DNA from: JAPLDA01 sp043783155
Lineage (GTDB): Bacteria > Bacteroidota > Bacteroidia > AKYH767-A > 2013-40CM-41-45
NCBI GenBank assembly: GCA_043783155.1
Contig: JAYVZS010000119.1
Coordinates: 1 to 23,288 of the forward strand
DNA length: 23,288 bases
Direction of reading: 5' to 3'
Shown: positions 15,914 through 23,068 of the stretch, one piece after another
Layout: each line of letters opens with the position of its first letter
How positions within the stretch are numbered: position 1 is the first letter of the stretch
Translations under genes and position numbers: made by a program
Notes under the pieces: generated by a model
Seen by the model: only the letters and a program-made list of their open reading frames with translations
Told to the model about the DNA's origin: nothing
Databases searched by the model: none

Positions 15914-17230
15914 TCATATAATCCTGTTCGCATCAAATTGTTCTAAGTAATCAGCGATGCGACGGATGAAACTTCCGCCCAACGAACCGTCAACAACCCG
16001 GTGATCGTATGACAACGAAAGGAACATCATTTGTCTGATGCCGATGGTATCGCCTTCCGGTGTTTCAATGACAGCGGGCTTTTTACGGATCGCGCCGACA
16101 GCAAGAATGGCTACTTGCGGCTGGTTGATGATCGGTGTACCCATTACATTGCCGAACGAACCGACGTTGGTGATCGTAAATGTTCCGTCCTGAATTTCTT
16201 CCGGTTTTAGTTTTCCGATCCGCGCACGCGAAGCAAGATCATTCACCATTTTTGTAATGCCGGTCAGGTTCAGATAATCTGCTTTTTTGATGACAGGTAC
16301 AATCAGGTTTCCTGACGGCAATGCAGTGGCCATCCCGATGTTGATGTCTTTCTTCACAATGATCCTTGTTCCGTCAACCGAGACGTTGATCATCGGGAAA
16401 TCCTTGATGGCTTTCACAACGGCTTCAATGAAAATAGGAGTGAAGGTGATTTTTTCTTTCTCACGTTTTTCAAAAGTATCTTTTACTTTGTCTCTCCACT
16501 TCACGAGGTTCGTTACATCCGCTTCCACAAAAGAAGTAACATGCGGAGAAGTATGTTTGCTCATTACCATGTGATCGGCGATAAGTTTGCGCATGCGATC
16601 CATTTCAATGATCTCAACATTTCCACTGATTGATACAGCAGGAGCAGAACTCATGGTAGCAGGTTGTTGCTGAATGAATGGTTGAGAAGGAATTGCTGAT
16701 CCTGATTTTCTTTTTTCGATGTGTTGCAGTAAATCATTTTTAGTAACGCGATCATTCATTCCGGAACCTTTCAATGTATCGAGTTCAGAGAAACTGATCC
16801 CTTCCTGTTTTGCGATGTTGCGTACAAGCGGTGAGTAAAATTTGTCGGAAGAAGATTTTGATGTATGTGAAGAAGCAGTTGCAGCAGAAGAAAGCAGTGA
16901 AGAAAGTTTTTCTGATTTTCCATTTGATGAAGGAATGGAATGTGCGGAAGCAGATGGAACCGTAACAACGGCAGGAACATTCGCAGTCGTTTCATTTTCG
17001 GCGGTGATCAAAGCGATTACTTCACCGACTTTAACCACCTGTCCTTCTTCAAACATTCTCTTTGATAGAATGCCTGCGGAAGGAGACGGAACTTCAGAAT
17101 CCACTTTATCGGTAGCGATTTCGAGAACCGCTTCATCGGCTTCAATTTTGTCGCCTTCTTTTTTCAGCCACTTTAAAATAGTGGCTTCTGCAACACTTTC
17201 GCCCATCTTGGGCATGATCATCTGGATCAT
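15914..17230 (-). CDS. Dihydrolipoamide acyltransferase, E2 component of a 2-oxoacid dehydrogenase complex
   Basis: Transfers the acyl group from lipoyl-lysine to coenzyme A, forming the core of a 2-oxoglutarate, pyruvate or branched-chain 2-oxoacid dehydrogenase. From the ATG at 17230 it has 438 residues: one lipoyl domain (1-77; lipoyl lysine K42 in EIATDKVDSEV), an Ala/Ser/Pro-rich linker, the E1/E3-binding domain (about 132-170, SPLVRNIAKQEGI...GMNDRVTKNDL), a second linker, then the catalytic domain (about 205-435) with H410 and D414 in SYDHRVVDG. The frame is open back to a TTG at 17269, but that codon overlaps a TAnnTTTG promoter element; the ATG gives MIQMIMPKMGESVAEATI, the normal family start. 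Neither E1 nor E3 lies nearby. The single lipoyl domain and the KMGESVAEATI motif fit branched-chain or 2-oxoglutarate types in Bacteroidota; substrate not fixed. Confidence 0.92.
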   Translation of the reverse strand: MIQMIMPKMGESVAEATILKWLKKEGDKIEADEAVLEIATDKVDSEVPSPSAGILSKRMFEEGQVVKVGEVIALITAENETTANVPAVVTVPSASAHSIPSSNGKSEKLSSLLSSAATASSHTSKSSSDKFYSPLVRNIAKQEGISFSELDTLKGSGMNDRVTKNDLLQHIEKRKSGSAIPSQPFIQQQPATMSSAPAVSISGNVEIIEMDRMRKLIADHMVMSKHTSPHVTSFVEADVTNLVKWRDKVKDTFEKREKEKITFTPIFIEAVVKAIKDFPMINVSVDGTRIIVKKDINIGMATALPSGNLIVPVIKKADYLNLTGITKMVNDLASRARIGKLKPEEIQDGTFTITNVGSFGNVMGTPIINQPQVAILAVGAIRKKPAVIETPEGDTIGIRQMMFLSLSYDHRVVDGSLGGSFIRRIADYLEQFDANRII

Positions 17231-17266
17231 CTGAGTTTTAAATTTAGACTTTAAGTTATGAGCTGA

Positions 17267-17274
17267 CAAAGGTA
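17267..17274 (-). promoter_or_regulatory. -7 promoter element of the E2 gene
   Basis: The minus strand reads TACCTTTG, a perfect TAnnTTTG, 36 bases before the ATG at 17230, preceded upstream by a TTTG at somewhat long spacing (about 24 bases). It overlaps the alternative TTG start, which argues for the downstream ATG. Confidence 0.55.
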
Positions 17275-17354
17275 AAAAATATCATGAACGAAAGGTGGCA
17301 AATTTGAGATTTGAGATTTTGAATTTCGCATAGAAGTCATCACAAAAAATAAAT

Positions 17355-19202
17355 TTAATTCGAAATTTTCATTGGCAAACCAAATTCCGGAGAATCGTAT
17401 TTAGGATCTTCTCCACCGGGATAAATATGTACATCAAGACCGCTTGCTGCTTTCAGATCAGCAGCATGCTGTTTGGCATCCTGGAATGTTGGATTTATTT
17501 CAATTGCCCTGTTAAAATAATAGGAAGCCAATTCATATTTCTGAATGTCCAGATAGACCAACCCTAAGTTACTATAAGTGATTGCTGCTCCCGGAGTTGA
17601 ACGGATGCACATTTTGTAATAGTAAATTGCTGAATCCGGAATAAATTTTATTTCATTGTAAAACCTTCCGAGATCACCCAGGGCTTCCCCAAAGCGTGGA
17701 TTAATTGTGATCGCTTTATTCAGGTAGTAAAATGATTTATAAGCAGATTCAAATCTTTTGGCAGAGTCTTTTTCTGCAATGGCTAAATTCAGTAATTCAT
17801 TTCCATAATGCCTGTTGTTCTGAGTGCTGTTAGTTGCATGGACAACATCATTTGAAAACAACGTCATGTTATCCTTCCATGCTTTGTTGCGGTCAATCGT
17901 TTTAAACGAATATGCTATCGAAACCAACCCAACAAGTGCGACAATTGAAATCAATTTTTTAGTTGAGAAAGTTGAAACGGTTTCGGTTGCTTGTCCAGGT
18001 TTGGCAGATACTACCGGCGATGGTTTCGAATTTGCATCGCGGAAATCCATCTTGAAAAATTTTGCTAAGAAGTAAACGAATGCAATGCAAAAGCCGAGTG
18101 AGGCAGAATATAAAAATCGTTCTGCCATGATACCACCCCGCAACCAGACGAATGCCAGCGCGGGCAGAAGTGTTGCGAAGAAAAAGACAAGCGCAAATCC
18201 CCAAACCTTCTTTTTTAGAAAACCACGAAGTGTCAGAAACAAGAGACCGGCGAAAAGAAGAAACCCGATTATTGTGAACGGATCTGACCAACTTGCGGAA
18301 GGAATTTGATTATAAGAGTAGTCGTACATCAGCGGGTGCGGAAAGAAAAGAAGCCGGATCATGTAAACAAAAAGAACCATGCTGCTTGAAAATTTTGAAT
18401 GCGCATAGGGATAATTATTCAGTTCATTGAAGACACCTGCAGGGATCGTTCCCAATATTATATTTTTCTGAATGTAAAATATAAGCACTACCAATATAAA
18501 AGGAATCGTTTTTTTAATGGATTCATAAATACTTTTTTGTCTGAAAAAATAGAAGCTTGCCGGTAACAAGACCGCCCCTGTAATTGCAGTTTCTTTCGAA
18601 AGCATGGCGAGGTAATAAATAAGTATGCTGCTGATTAAATATATTTTACTTCGTTTACCTTCCTGTCGAAGCATCAAAAATAAAACACTGATAACTCCTA
18701 AAAAGCTTAACAATTCATCCCTGCTCTTCAGGTTCGCCACCACTTCGGTATGAATAGGATGTGCGATGAACAACACACAAATAAGGAAGGGAAATATTTT
18801 GCGGGAACCGGAGAATAATTCCATGAGCAATAAACTAAGCATAAAACCGGTGAGCGCGTATAGTAAGACATTTATCAAATGACTGATGTGAGGATTGTTA
18901 CCGAATAACTCATGTTCAACAGCAAAGGTGATAAGCGAAAGCGGACGGTAATAACCAAGTGTTAGATTCGAAAAATGCCACAAGTCTACTTTAAGAATAT
19001 CGCCAATTCCATCAAAACCTTTTTGTACAAATTGATTCCTGACAATCGCTACCGAATCGTCAAGTACATAGCCATGATGAAGGGTGTTGGCGTATAGTGC
19101 AAAAGCGATGATGGCCATTAATGCCGGCCAGCGATAATCGATCTTTTGAAGAACAAAATTCTTTTTGACAATTACATTTTTCTTTTTCTGCTGTCTTGCC
19201 AT
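17355..19202 (-). CDS. TMTC-like membrane glycosyltransferase (GT105-type) with C-terminal TPRs
   Basis: A 615-residue protein with a lysine-rich start, about 10-11 membrane helices (about 26-450) and TPR repeats (about 465-585). It carries the hallmarks of the TMTC family, which in animals transfers mannose from dolichyl-phosphate-mannose to cadherin-type proteins. These are an acidic pair in the first loop (D48-D49 in VLDDSVAI), YYRPLSL (84-90), HPIHTEVVANLKSRDELLS (148-166, compare 'HPvHTEAVa.i.gRaelLs'), LAMLSKETAIT (198-208) and AERFLYSASLGFC (360-372). The TPR tail (for example YSNLGLVYLDIQKYELASYYF) presumably binds the acceptor protein on the outer face. Start is ATG, 23 bases from the end of a long basic head. 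A TAnnTTTG element lies upstream, and a DPM1-like gene is divergent from it. Family is clear; activity on protein in this organism is inference. Confidence 0.85.
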   Translation of the reverse strand: MARQQKKKNVIVKKNFVLQKIDYRWPALMAIIAFALYANTLHHGYVLDDSVAIVRNQFVQKGFDGIGDILKVDLWHFSNLTLGYYRPLSLITFAVEHELFGNNPHISHLINVLLYALTGFMLSLLLMELFSGSRKIFPFLICVLFIAHPIHTEVVANLKSRDELLSFLGVISVLFLMLRQEGKRSKIYLISSILIYYLAMLSKETAITGAVLLPASFYFFRQKSIYESIKKTIPFILVVLIFYIQKNIILGTIPAGVFNELNNYPYAHSKFSSSMVLFVYMIRLLFFPHPLMYDYSYNQIPSASWSDPFTIIGFLLFAGLLFLTLRGFLKKKVWGFALVFFFATLLPALAFVWLRGGIMAERFLYSASLGFCIAFVYFLAKFFKMDFRDANSKPSPVVSAKPGQATETVSTFSTKKLISIVALVGLVSIAYSFKTIDRNKAWKDNMTLFSNDVVHATNSTQNNRHYGNELLNLAIAEKDSAKRFESAYKSFYYLNKAITINPRFGEALGDLGRFYNEIKFIPDSAIYYYKMCIRSTPGAAITYSNLGLVYLDIQKYELASYYFNRAIEINPTFQDAKQHAADLKAASGLDVHIYPGGEDPKYDSPEFGLPMKISN

Positions 19203-19248
19203 ATCAGGTTAGTTGTTACAGGATATTAGTTGATTCGTTCCGAACGAT

Positions 19249-19256
19249 CAAAATTA
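19249..19256 (-). promoter_or_regulatory. Putative -7 element of the TMTC-like gene
   Basis: The minus strand reads TAATTTTG, a perfect TAnnTTTG, 47 bases before the ATG. No good -33 TTG is seen. Confidence 0.4.
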
Positions 19257-19342
19257 ACCATGACCGCAGTCTCAGTAATGATATAGAGTCGCCCTAAAAC
19301 TACACTATTTCCGGAATACATTTTTTACTTTTAGCAAAAAAT

Positions 19343-19350
19343 TAAATTTG
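19343..19350 (+). promoter_or_regulatory. Putative -7 element of the DPM1-like gene
   Basis: TAAATTTG is a perfect TAnnTTTG, 70 bases before the ATG at 19420, in an AT-rich spacer where chance matches are more likely. Confidence 0.35.
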
Positions 19351-19419
19351 ATAATTATTTGAATTTGAATGAATACTTTTACGAACAGCAAAGTTGTTTT
19401 TTACTAATGAGATTTTTGT

Positions 19420-20163
19420 ATGATTAAAAATAAAAAAGTGGTCGTGGTGCTACCTGCTTACAATGCGGCGTTAACCCTGAGAACTACCTACAGTGAAATT
19501 CCATTCGACGTCGTTGACGAGGTCGTACTTGTGGATGATGCCAGTAATGATGATACCATTCGAGTCGCAAAAGAAATCGGAATTAAACACATCATCCGCC
19601 ATGAGGTAAATAAAGGATATGGAGGCAATCAGAAAACCTGTTATTCGAAAGCGCTTGAACTGGGCGCCGATATTATCATCATGCTTCATCCCGATTACCA
19701 ATATACTCCTCTTCTCATCCCTTCTATGTCAGGTATTATTGCCAACGGTTTATACCCGGTCGTTTTTGGATCGCGCATTCTTGGAAAAGGAGCATTGAAG
19801 GGAGGAATGCCGTTGTATAAATATTTTTCCAATCGAATTTTAACCGCTTTTCAGAATATTATGATGGGTCAAAAACTTTCGGAATATCATACCGGCTATA
19901 GGGCGTTCAGCAGAGATGTTATAGAAAGTATCCCGTTCGGAAAAAATTCAGATGATTTTATTTTTGACAATGAAATGGCCGCGCAGATTTTATACAAAGG
20001 ATTCGAGATCGCTGAAATTACCTGCCCGACGAAATATTTTAAAGAAGCTTCTTCCATTAATTTCAGCCGGAGTGTTCAATATGGGTTGGGTATTCTACGC
20101 GTTTCTTTTCAGTACTTTTTTTCAAAAACAGGTATCCTGAAATCGAAATTGTTTGAAGTTTAG
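19420..20163 (+). CDS. GT2 glycosyltransferase, dolichyl/polyprenyl-phosphate mannose (or glucose) synthase-like
   Basis: A 247-residue GT-A enzyme of the DPM/DPG-synthase-like GT2 group, which moves a sugar from a nucleotide sugar to a polyprenyl phosphate on the cytoplasmic face. Motifs in order: LPAYNAALTL (11-20), VLVDDASNDDT (37-47), NKGYGGNQKT (64-73), MLHPDYQYTP (88-97; takes the place of the DADxQ metal motif), FGSR (116-119), YHTGYRAFSR (156-165) and FDNEMAAQI (182-190). It has no C-terminal membrane helices, so it resembles human DPM1 rather than two-domain bacterial forms; it may still associate with the membrane through the hydrophobic C-terminus. It is transcribed away from the TMTC-like gene across a 217-base shared spacer. 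Sugar identity (mannose, glucose, other) is not determined. Confidence 0.88.
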   Translation: MIKNKKVVVVLPAYNAALTLRTTYSEIPFDVVDEVVLVDDASNDDTIRVAKEIGIKHIIRHEVNKGYGGNQKTCYSKALELGADIIIMLHPDYQYTPLLIPSMSGIIANGLYPVVFGSRILGKGALKGGMPLYKYFSNRILTAFQNIMMGQKLSEYHTGYRAFSRDVIESIPFGKNSDDFIFDNEMAAQILYKGFEIAEITCPTKYFKEASSINFSRSVQYGLGILRVSFQYFFSKTGILKSKLFEV

Positions 20164-20196
20164 ATTGGAAATGAGAATACAGGATGGCTAAACGCG

Positions 20197-20255
20197 TGCT
20201 TCGACTACACTCAGCATGACCAACGCACACTGTCGCCCTGAGCGTAGTCGAAGCA
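20197..20255. repeat. REP-like inverted repeat between convergent genes
   Basis: TGCTTCGACTACACTCAG (20197-20214) and CTGAGCGTAGTCGAAGCA (20238-20255) are reverse complements with one mismatch over 18 bases, around a 23-base loop. This 'CCCTGAGCGTAGTCGAAGCA' type is a familiar repeated element in Bacteroidota genomes. Sitting between two convergent genes, it could end transcription from both sides; no T-run is present. Confidence 0.8.
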
Positions 20256-20295
20256 TGTGTACGTTAAATCATGGTCATAAAATCCAGGCGACTTT

Positions 20296-22281
20296 TTATT
20301 GCCTGCCTGAATTTCTCCACCCTTTCCGGATGATATTCAAATCCGTATTCACAAGATAATCCTTGGCATATAAAGAGTTGAGGCGATGAATGGTGGATTC
20401 ATCTAATTTTTTACCACCGATCATGTCGAGTGGATTCAAAACCCCTTTCCTGATTTTCGGCAAACCGTTGTTCGCCACATTCACCTGATCATAATAACCG
20501 ACCCATGAAATTTTGCCTGCAAATACAAGGAAGATGTTTTTCAAATATCCGATTGGATTTCTTTGAAGGAAGATAAGCACGGGACTTGCAATCAGAAAAA
20601 ATATACTGAGCAAAATATCAATTAGTCTTTTGTTACGTTTGTTAACACTCTTTGAAATGCTGTTGATGTCTATTACGTACAACTCACCCGGATTGTCAAT
20701 CGAACTGCTGCCGATAATAAAAAGACTTTCAGGCGGAGCGATTTTATATTCCACTTCCTTCGGTGTGGCAACCGACATGTAATTGATAATTCTGTTTGAT
20801 GAAATATCCTTCGCGCAAAAAATCACTTCGTCAATCGCATACACTTCCATGATCTCTTTGAACTTGTCAACGGAGCCAAGCACATATTTTTCAAATTCGG
20901 GAAGCAGTTTTCCGGAATTGTTAGACGTTGCATCCTCGCCTGGTTTTACGAAGCCGATAAAATTGTGTGTGGATCCGGAAATTTTTAAGAGTGACAGCAC
21001 GCGGCTCCCTTCTTCTTCATCGCCCGCTATCAGCAAGCGTTTTCGGGTGTTGCTTTCCAGCATAAAATCTTTCCACTTGAAAAGATTGATGATGAGTCGC
21101 GCGACAATCATCGAGATACTTGCCCAAACGGCACCCAATAAAATCAACGCACGAGAAAAGCGATACATTTCCGGTAATAACGCATACACCACTAAAATTA
21201 AAATGGTCCCGCTGAAAATTCCGCGGATGATCTTTGGCAATTTAATCGGTTGATCGTAACCGCCGCTGAAATAAATCGAAACGATCCAGATGAAAATGTA
21301 ACCGGGAACGGCAAGTAATATAAATTCCCCTGGATAATTCACGAACATATTTTCACTCCAGTATTCTTTCAGGAAATACATGCCGGCAAAAAGAATGACG
21401 GCATCGAGTACGGGGAGAAACATCCGTCTAATAAACCGGCTGGTGATGGCAGTGGCGGCTCTTAAATAAATTGCCATCCGGATGATGAAAGAAAAAAGGG
21501 AAGCGTTCTTTTTTGAAAAATGCTTCTGCGCGAAAATGATCATCGCATTGTAAAACACAAAAACATAATTCACGCTGCTTTTCTTTGTGCTTTCCCCTTT
21601 GTAATGAATGATGCGTGTTTCCGGGAAATAATAATTTTTGAAACCGGATTGAGTGATGCGATAAGAAAGATCAATGTCTTCGCCGTACATGAAAAAAGTT
21701 TCATCGAGCAAACCGATCTTATCCAATATCGATTTCCGGATCAGCATAAACGCACCTGCAAGAACATCTACTTCACTGGTTTTATCATGGTCGAGATAGG
21801 AGAGGTGGTATTTACCGAATGTTTTTGATCGTGGAAATAATTTTGAAAGTCCGAACATTTTGTAAAATGCCACCATCGGCGTAGGTAATCCGCGTTTTGA
21901 TTCCGGCAAAAATTTTCCGCTGCCGTCAATCATCTTCACACCCAATCCGCCGGCATCAGGATGAGCATCCATGAAGCGGATAATTTTTTCGAATGTATCT
22001 TCTTCTACTACCGTATCGGGATTTAGCAGCAATACATATTCGCCTGTTGAAAGCTGAATGGCCTGGTTGTTCGCTTTTGAAAATCCTTTGTTCTCTTTGT
22101 TCACAATAACTTGTACGGAAGAAAATTTTTTCTGAACCATTTCCACTGAACCGTCAACAGAATTGTTGTCGACGACAAAAATTTCAGCATCCACTTTCAC
22201 ACATGCTTTCATGACAGAGTGAAGGCATTGTTCAAGAAAATACTTGACGTTGTAATTGACGATGATGATGGAAAGTTTCAA
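20296..22281 (-). CDS. GT2 glycosyltransferase fused to a membrane-Rossmann region and degenerate sugar-transferase tail
   Basis: A 661-residue multi-domain protein. N-terminal GT2 domain, about 1-235: IIIVNYNVKYFLEQCL, VVDNNSVDGS (37-45), NKGFSKANNQA (64-74), LLLNPDT (84-90, metal and nucleotide-sugar site), FMYGEDIDLSYRI (197-209); typical of rhamnosyl-type GT2. Next come about five membrane helices (267-395) and a Rossmann-like domain (about 413-540: KRLLIAGDEEEGSRVLSLL). The tail (550-661) matches the ends of WcaJ/PglC-type sugar transferases: NKRLIDILLSIFFLIASPV, GKISWVGYY and LNSLYAKDYLVNTDL. It lacks the KFRSM and DELPQ catalytic parts, so it is probably not an active phosphoglycosyltransferase. 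TTG start at 22281 fits the family start. It likely acts in surface polysaccharide assembly at the inner membrane. Confidence 0.85.
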   Translation of the reverse strand: MKLSIIIVNYNVKYFLEQCLHSVMKACVKVDAEIFVVDNNSVDGSVEMVQKKFSSVQVIVNKENKGFSKANNQAIQLSTGEYVLLLNPDTVVEEDTFEKIIRFMDAHPDAGGLGVKMIDGSGKFLPESKRGLPTPMVAFYKMFGLSKLFPRSKTFGKYHLSYLDHDKTSEVDVLAGAFMLIRKSILDKIGLLDETFFMYGEDIDLSYRITQSGFKNYYFPETRIIHYKGESTKKSSVNYVFVFYNAMIIFAQKHFSKKNASLFSFIIRMAIYLRAATAITSRFIRRMFLPVLDAVILFAGMYFLKEYWSENMFVNYPGEFILLAVPGYIFIWIVSIYFSGGYDQPIKLPKIIRGIFSGTILILVVYALLPEMYRFSRALILLGAVWASISMIVARLIINLFKWKDFMLESNTRKRLLIAGDEEEGSRVLSLLKISGSTHNFIGFVKPGEDATSNNSGKLLPEFEKYVLGSVDKFKEIMEVYAIDEVIFCAKDISSNRIINYMSVATPKEVEYKIAPPESLFIIGSSSIDNPGELYVIDINSISKSVNKRNKRLIDILLSIFFLIASPVLIFLQRNPIGYLKNIFLVFAGKISWVGYYDQVNVANNGLPKIRKGVLNPLDMIGGKKLDESTIHRLNSLYAKDYLVNTDLNIIRKGWRNSGRQ

Positions 22282-22308
22282 CAGAAGTTTTCTTGAGAGT
22301 TGTTAAAA

Positions 22309-22500
22309 TTAAAACTCGCCTTTTTTTATTTTGATTGCCCGGTCCCGCTCTTCGTTGGTTTGCAATTTACTTACAAAACGGAAGGTTGATTCAAGCCAGT
22401 TGAAAATTTCATTCATGCTTCTCCTGCTATGTTCACGAATTTGCTCATCTGAAACAGTGTAATAAAATTCGAATCCTTTGGGCTTATGTTCTGGTTCCAT
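22309..22500 (-). CDS. Small hypothetical protein (63 residues) paired with nucleotidyltransferase
   Basis: A short basic/acidic protein: EPEHKPKGFEFYYTVSDEQIREHSRRS, then MNEIFNWLESTFRFVSKLQ. The FEFYYTVSDEQI and WLESTFRFV pattern looks like the small partner proteins found next to DUF6036/AbiEii-like nucleotidyltransferases, but I cannot name a family. No signal or membrane segment. It starts (ATG, 22500) 17 bases inside the end of the nucleotidyltransferase gene (stop at 22484-22486), in another frame, so the two are translationally coupled and probably act together. A toxin-antitoxin pair is the main hypothesis; which of the two would be the toxin is unknown. Confidence 0.65.
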   Translation of the reverse strand: MEPEHKPKGFEFYYTVSDEQIREHSRRSMNEIFNWLESTFRFVSKLQTNEERDRAIKIKKGEF

Positions 22501-22978
22501 TTTTTATTTTAGATAAATAATAAATATCCTGCTTATCCTGAGCCCGGTTTGAGTATTCTTTCAATTTTATCAGGTGATCAATAGAAACAAGACAGACTTC
22601 GAGATCTCCTTCCTTTCTGATTGCCCTGCTATTCCATAATTCTTCAAATGGAATCGGAAAATCAATCAGTAGGTCAAGAGCAAGAAAATTTTTATCGAAA
22701 TTATAAAATGAGAGAGCAACTAAATTTTTTGATTGAATCAGTTTACGTCTTGAAAGTTCATCTGACAATTCAGTTAGTTTTACAGGAACACTTAAATTGT
22801 AGTTGAGATCGGAGGTGCATTTTTCAAAGGATAACAAATTCGGTTCCGTCAAATCAAGGATGATGTCAATATCTGCAGTCATACGTGGTATGCCGTGCAG
22901 GTTTACGGCAAGACCACCACATACGACATAACGAATATTGTGTTCTTGAAATTTCTTAAAAAGAATGCCGAAATCCAT
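22484..22978 (-). CDS. Nucleotidyltransferase (DUF6036/AbiEii-like, MNT fold)
   Basis: A 164-residue minimal nucleotidyltransferase. The core motif is CGGLAVNLHGIPRMTADIDI: G21-G22, then D36 and D38 as the paired acidic metal ligands ('TxDIDI'), with a third carboxylate probable at D101 (LALDLLIDF). The C-terminal helix IDHLIKLKEYSNRAQDKQDI is the usual 'LI.lK..agR.kD..Di' close of the family. It would transfer a nucleotide to a protein or RNA, as proposed for AbiEii and MenT-type toxins. The frame is open from a TTG at 22984, but the ATG at 22978 (MDFGILFKK) is a better start and lies 26 bases after a perfect -7 element. It overlaps the next small gene by 17 bases. It is flanked by RecR and a glycosyltransferase, so it stands as a likely inserted accessory module. 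Confidence 0.8.
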   Translation of the reverse strand: MDFGILFKKFQEHNIRYVVCGGLAVNLHGIPRMTADIDIILDLTEPNLLSFEKCTSDLNYNLSVPVKLTELSDELSRRKLIQSKNLVALSFYNFDKNFLALDLLIDFPIPFEELWNSRAIRKEGDLEVCLVSIDHLIKLKEYSNRAQDKQDIYYLSKIKNGTRT

Positions 22979-23003
22979 TCGCAATTTATTTAATTGGTAG
23001 TTA

Positions 23004-23011
23004 CAAACATA
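23004..23011 (-). promoter_or_regulatory. Putative -7 element of the nucleotidyltransferase/small-protein operon
   Basis: The minus strand reads TATGTTTG, a perfect TAnnTTTG, 26 bases before the ATG at 22978. Predicted leader is about 20 bases. Confidence 0.5.
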
Positions 23012-23068
23012 CTGCTTTTTAACTGGCAGTCAGGTTGAGTAAGTATTCGAGAAAGTGAAATTCGGAAA

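Noticed and set aside
9506..19202. One single operon for the whole minus-strand block.
   Set aside because: The E2 gene and the TMTC-like gene each have their own -7-like element, and gaps of 80-134 bases with repeats separate several genes; only the GT39-like pair is tightly linked.
22981..22984. TTG start for the nucleotidyltransferase two codons upstream.
   Set aside because: The ATG at 22978 fits the family start and promoter spacing better.
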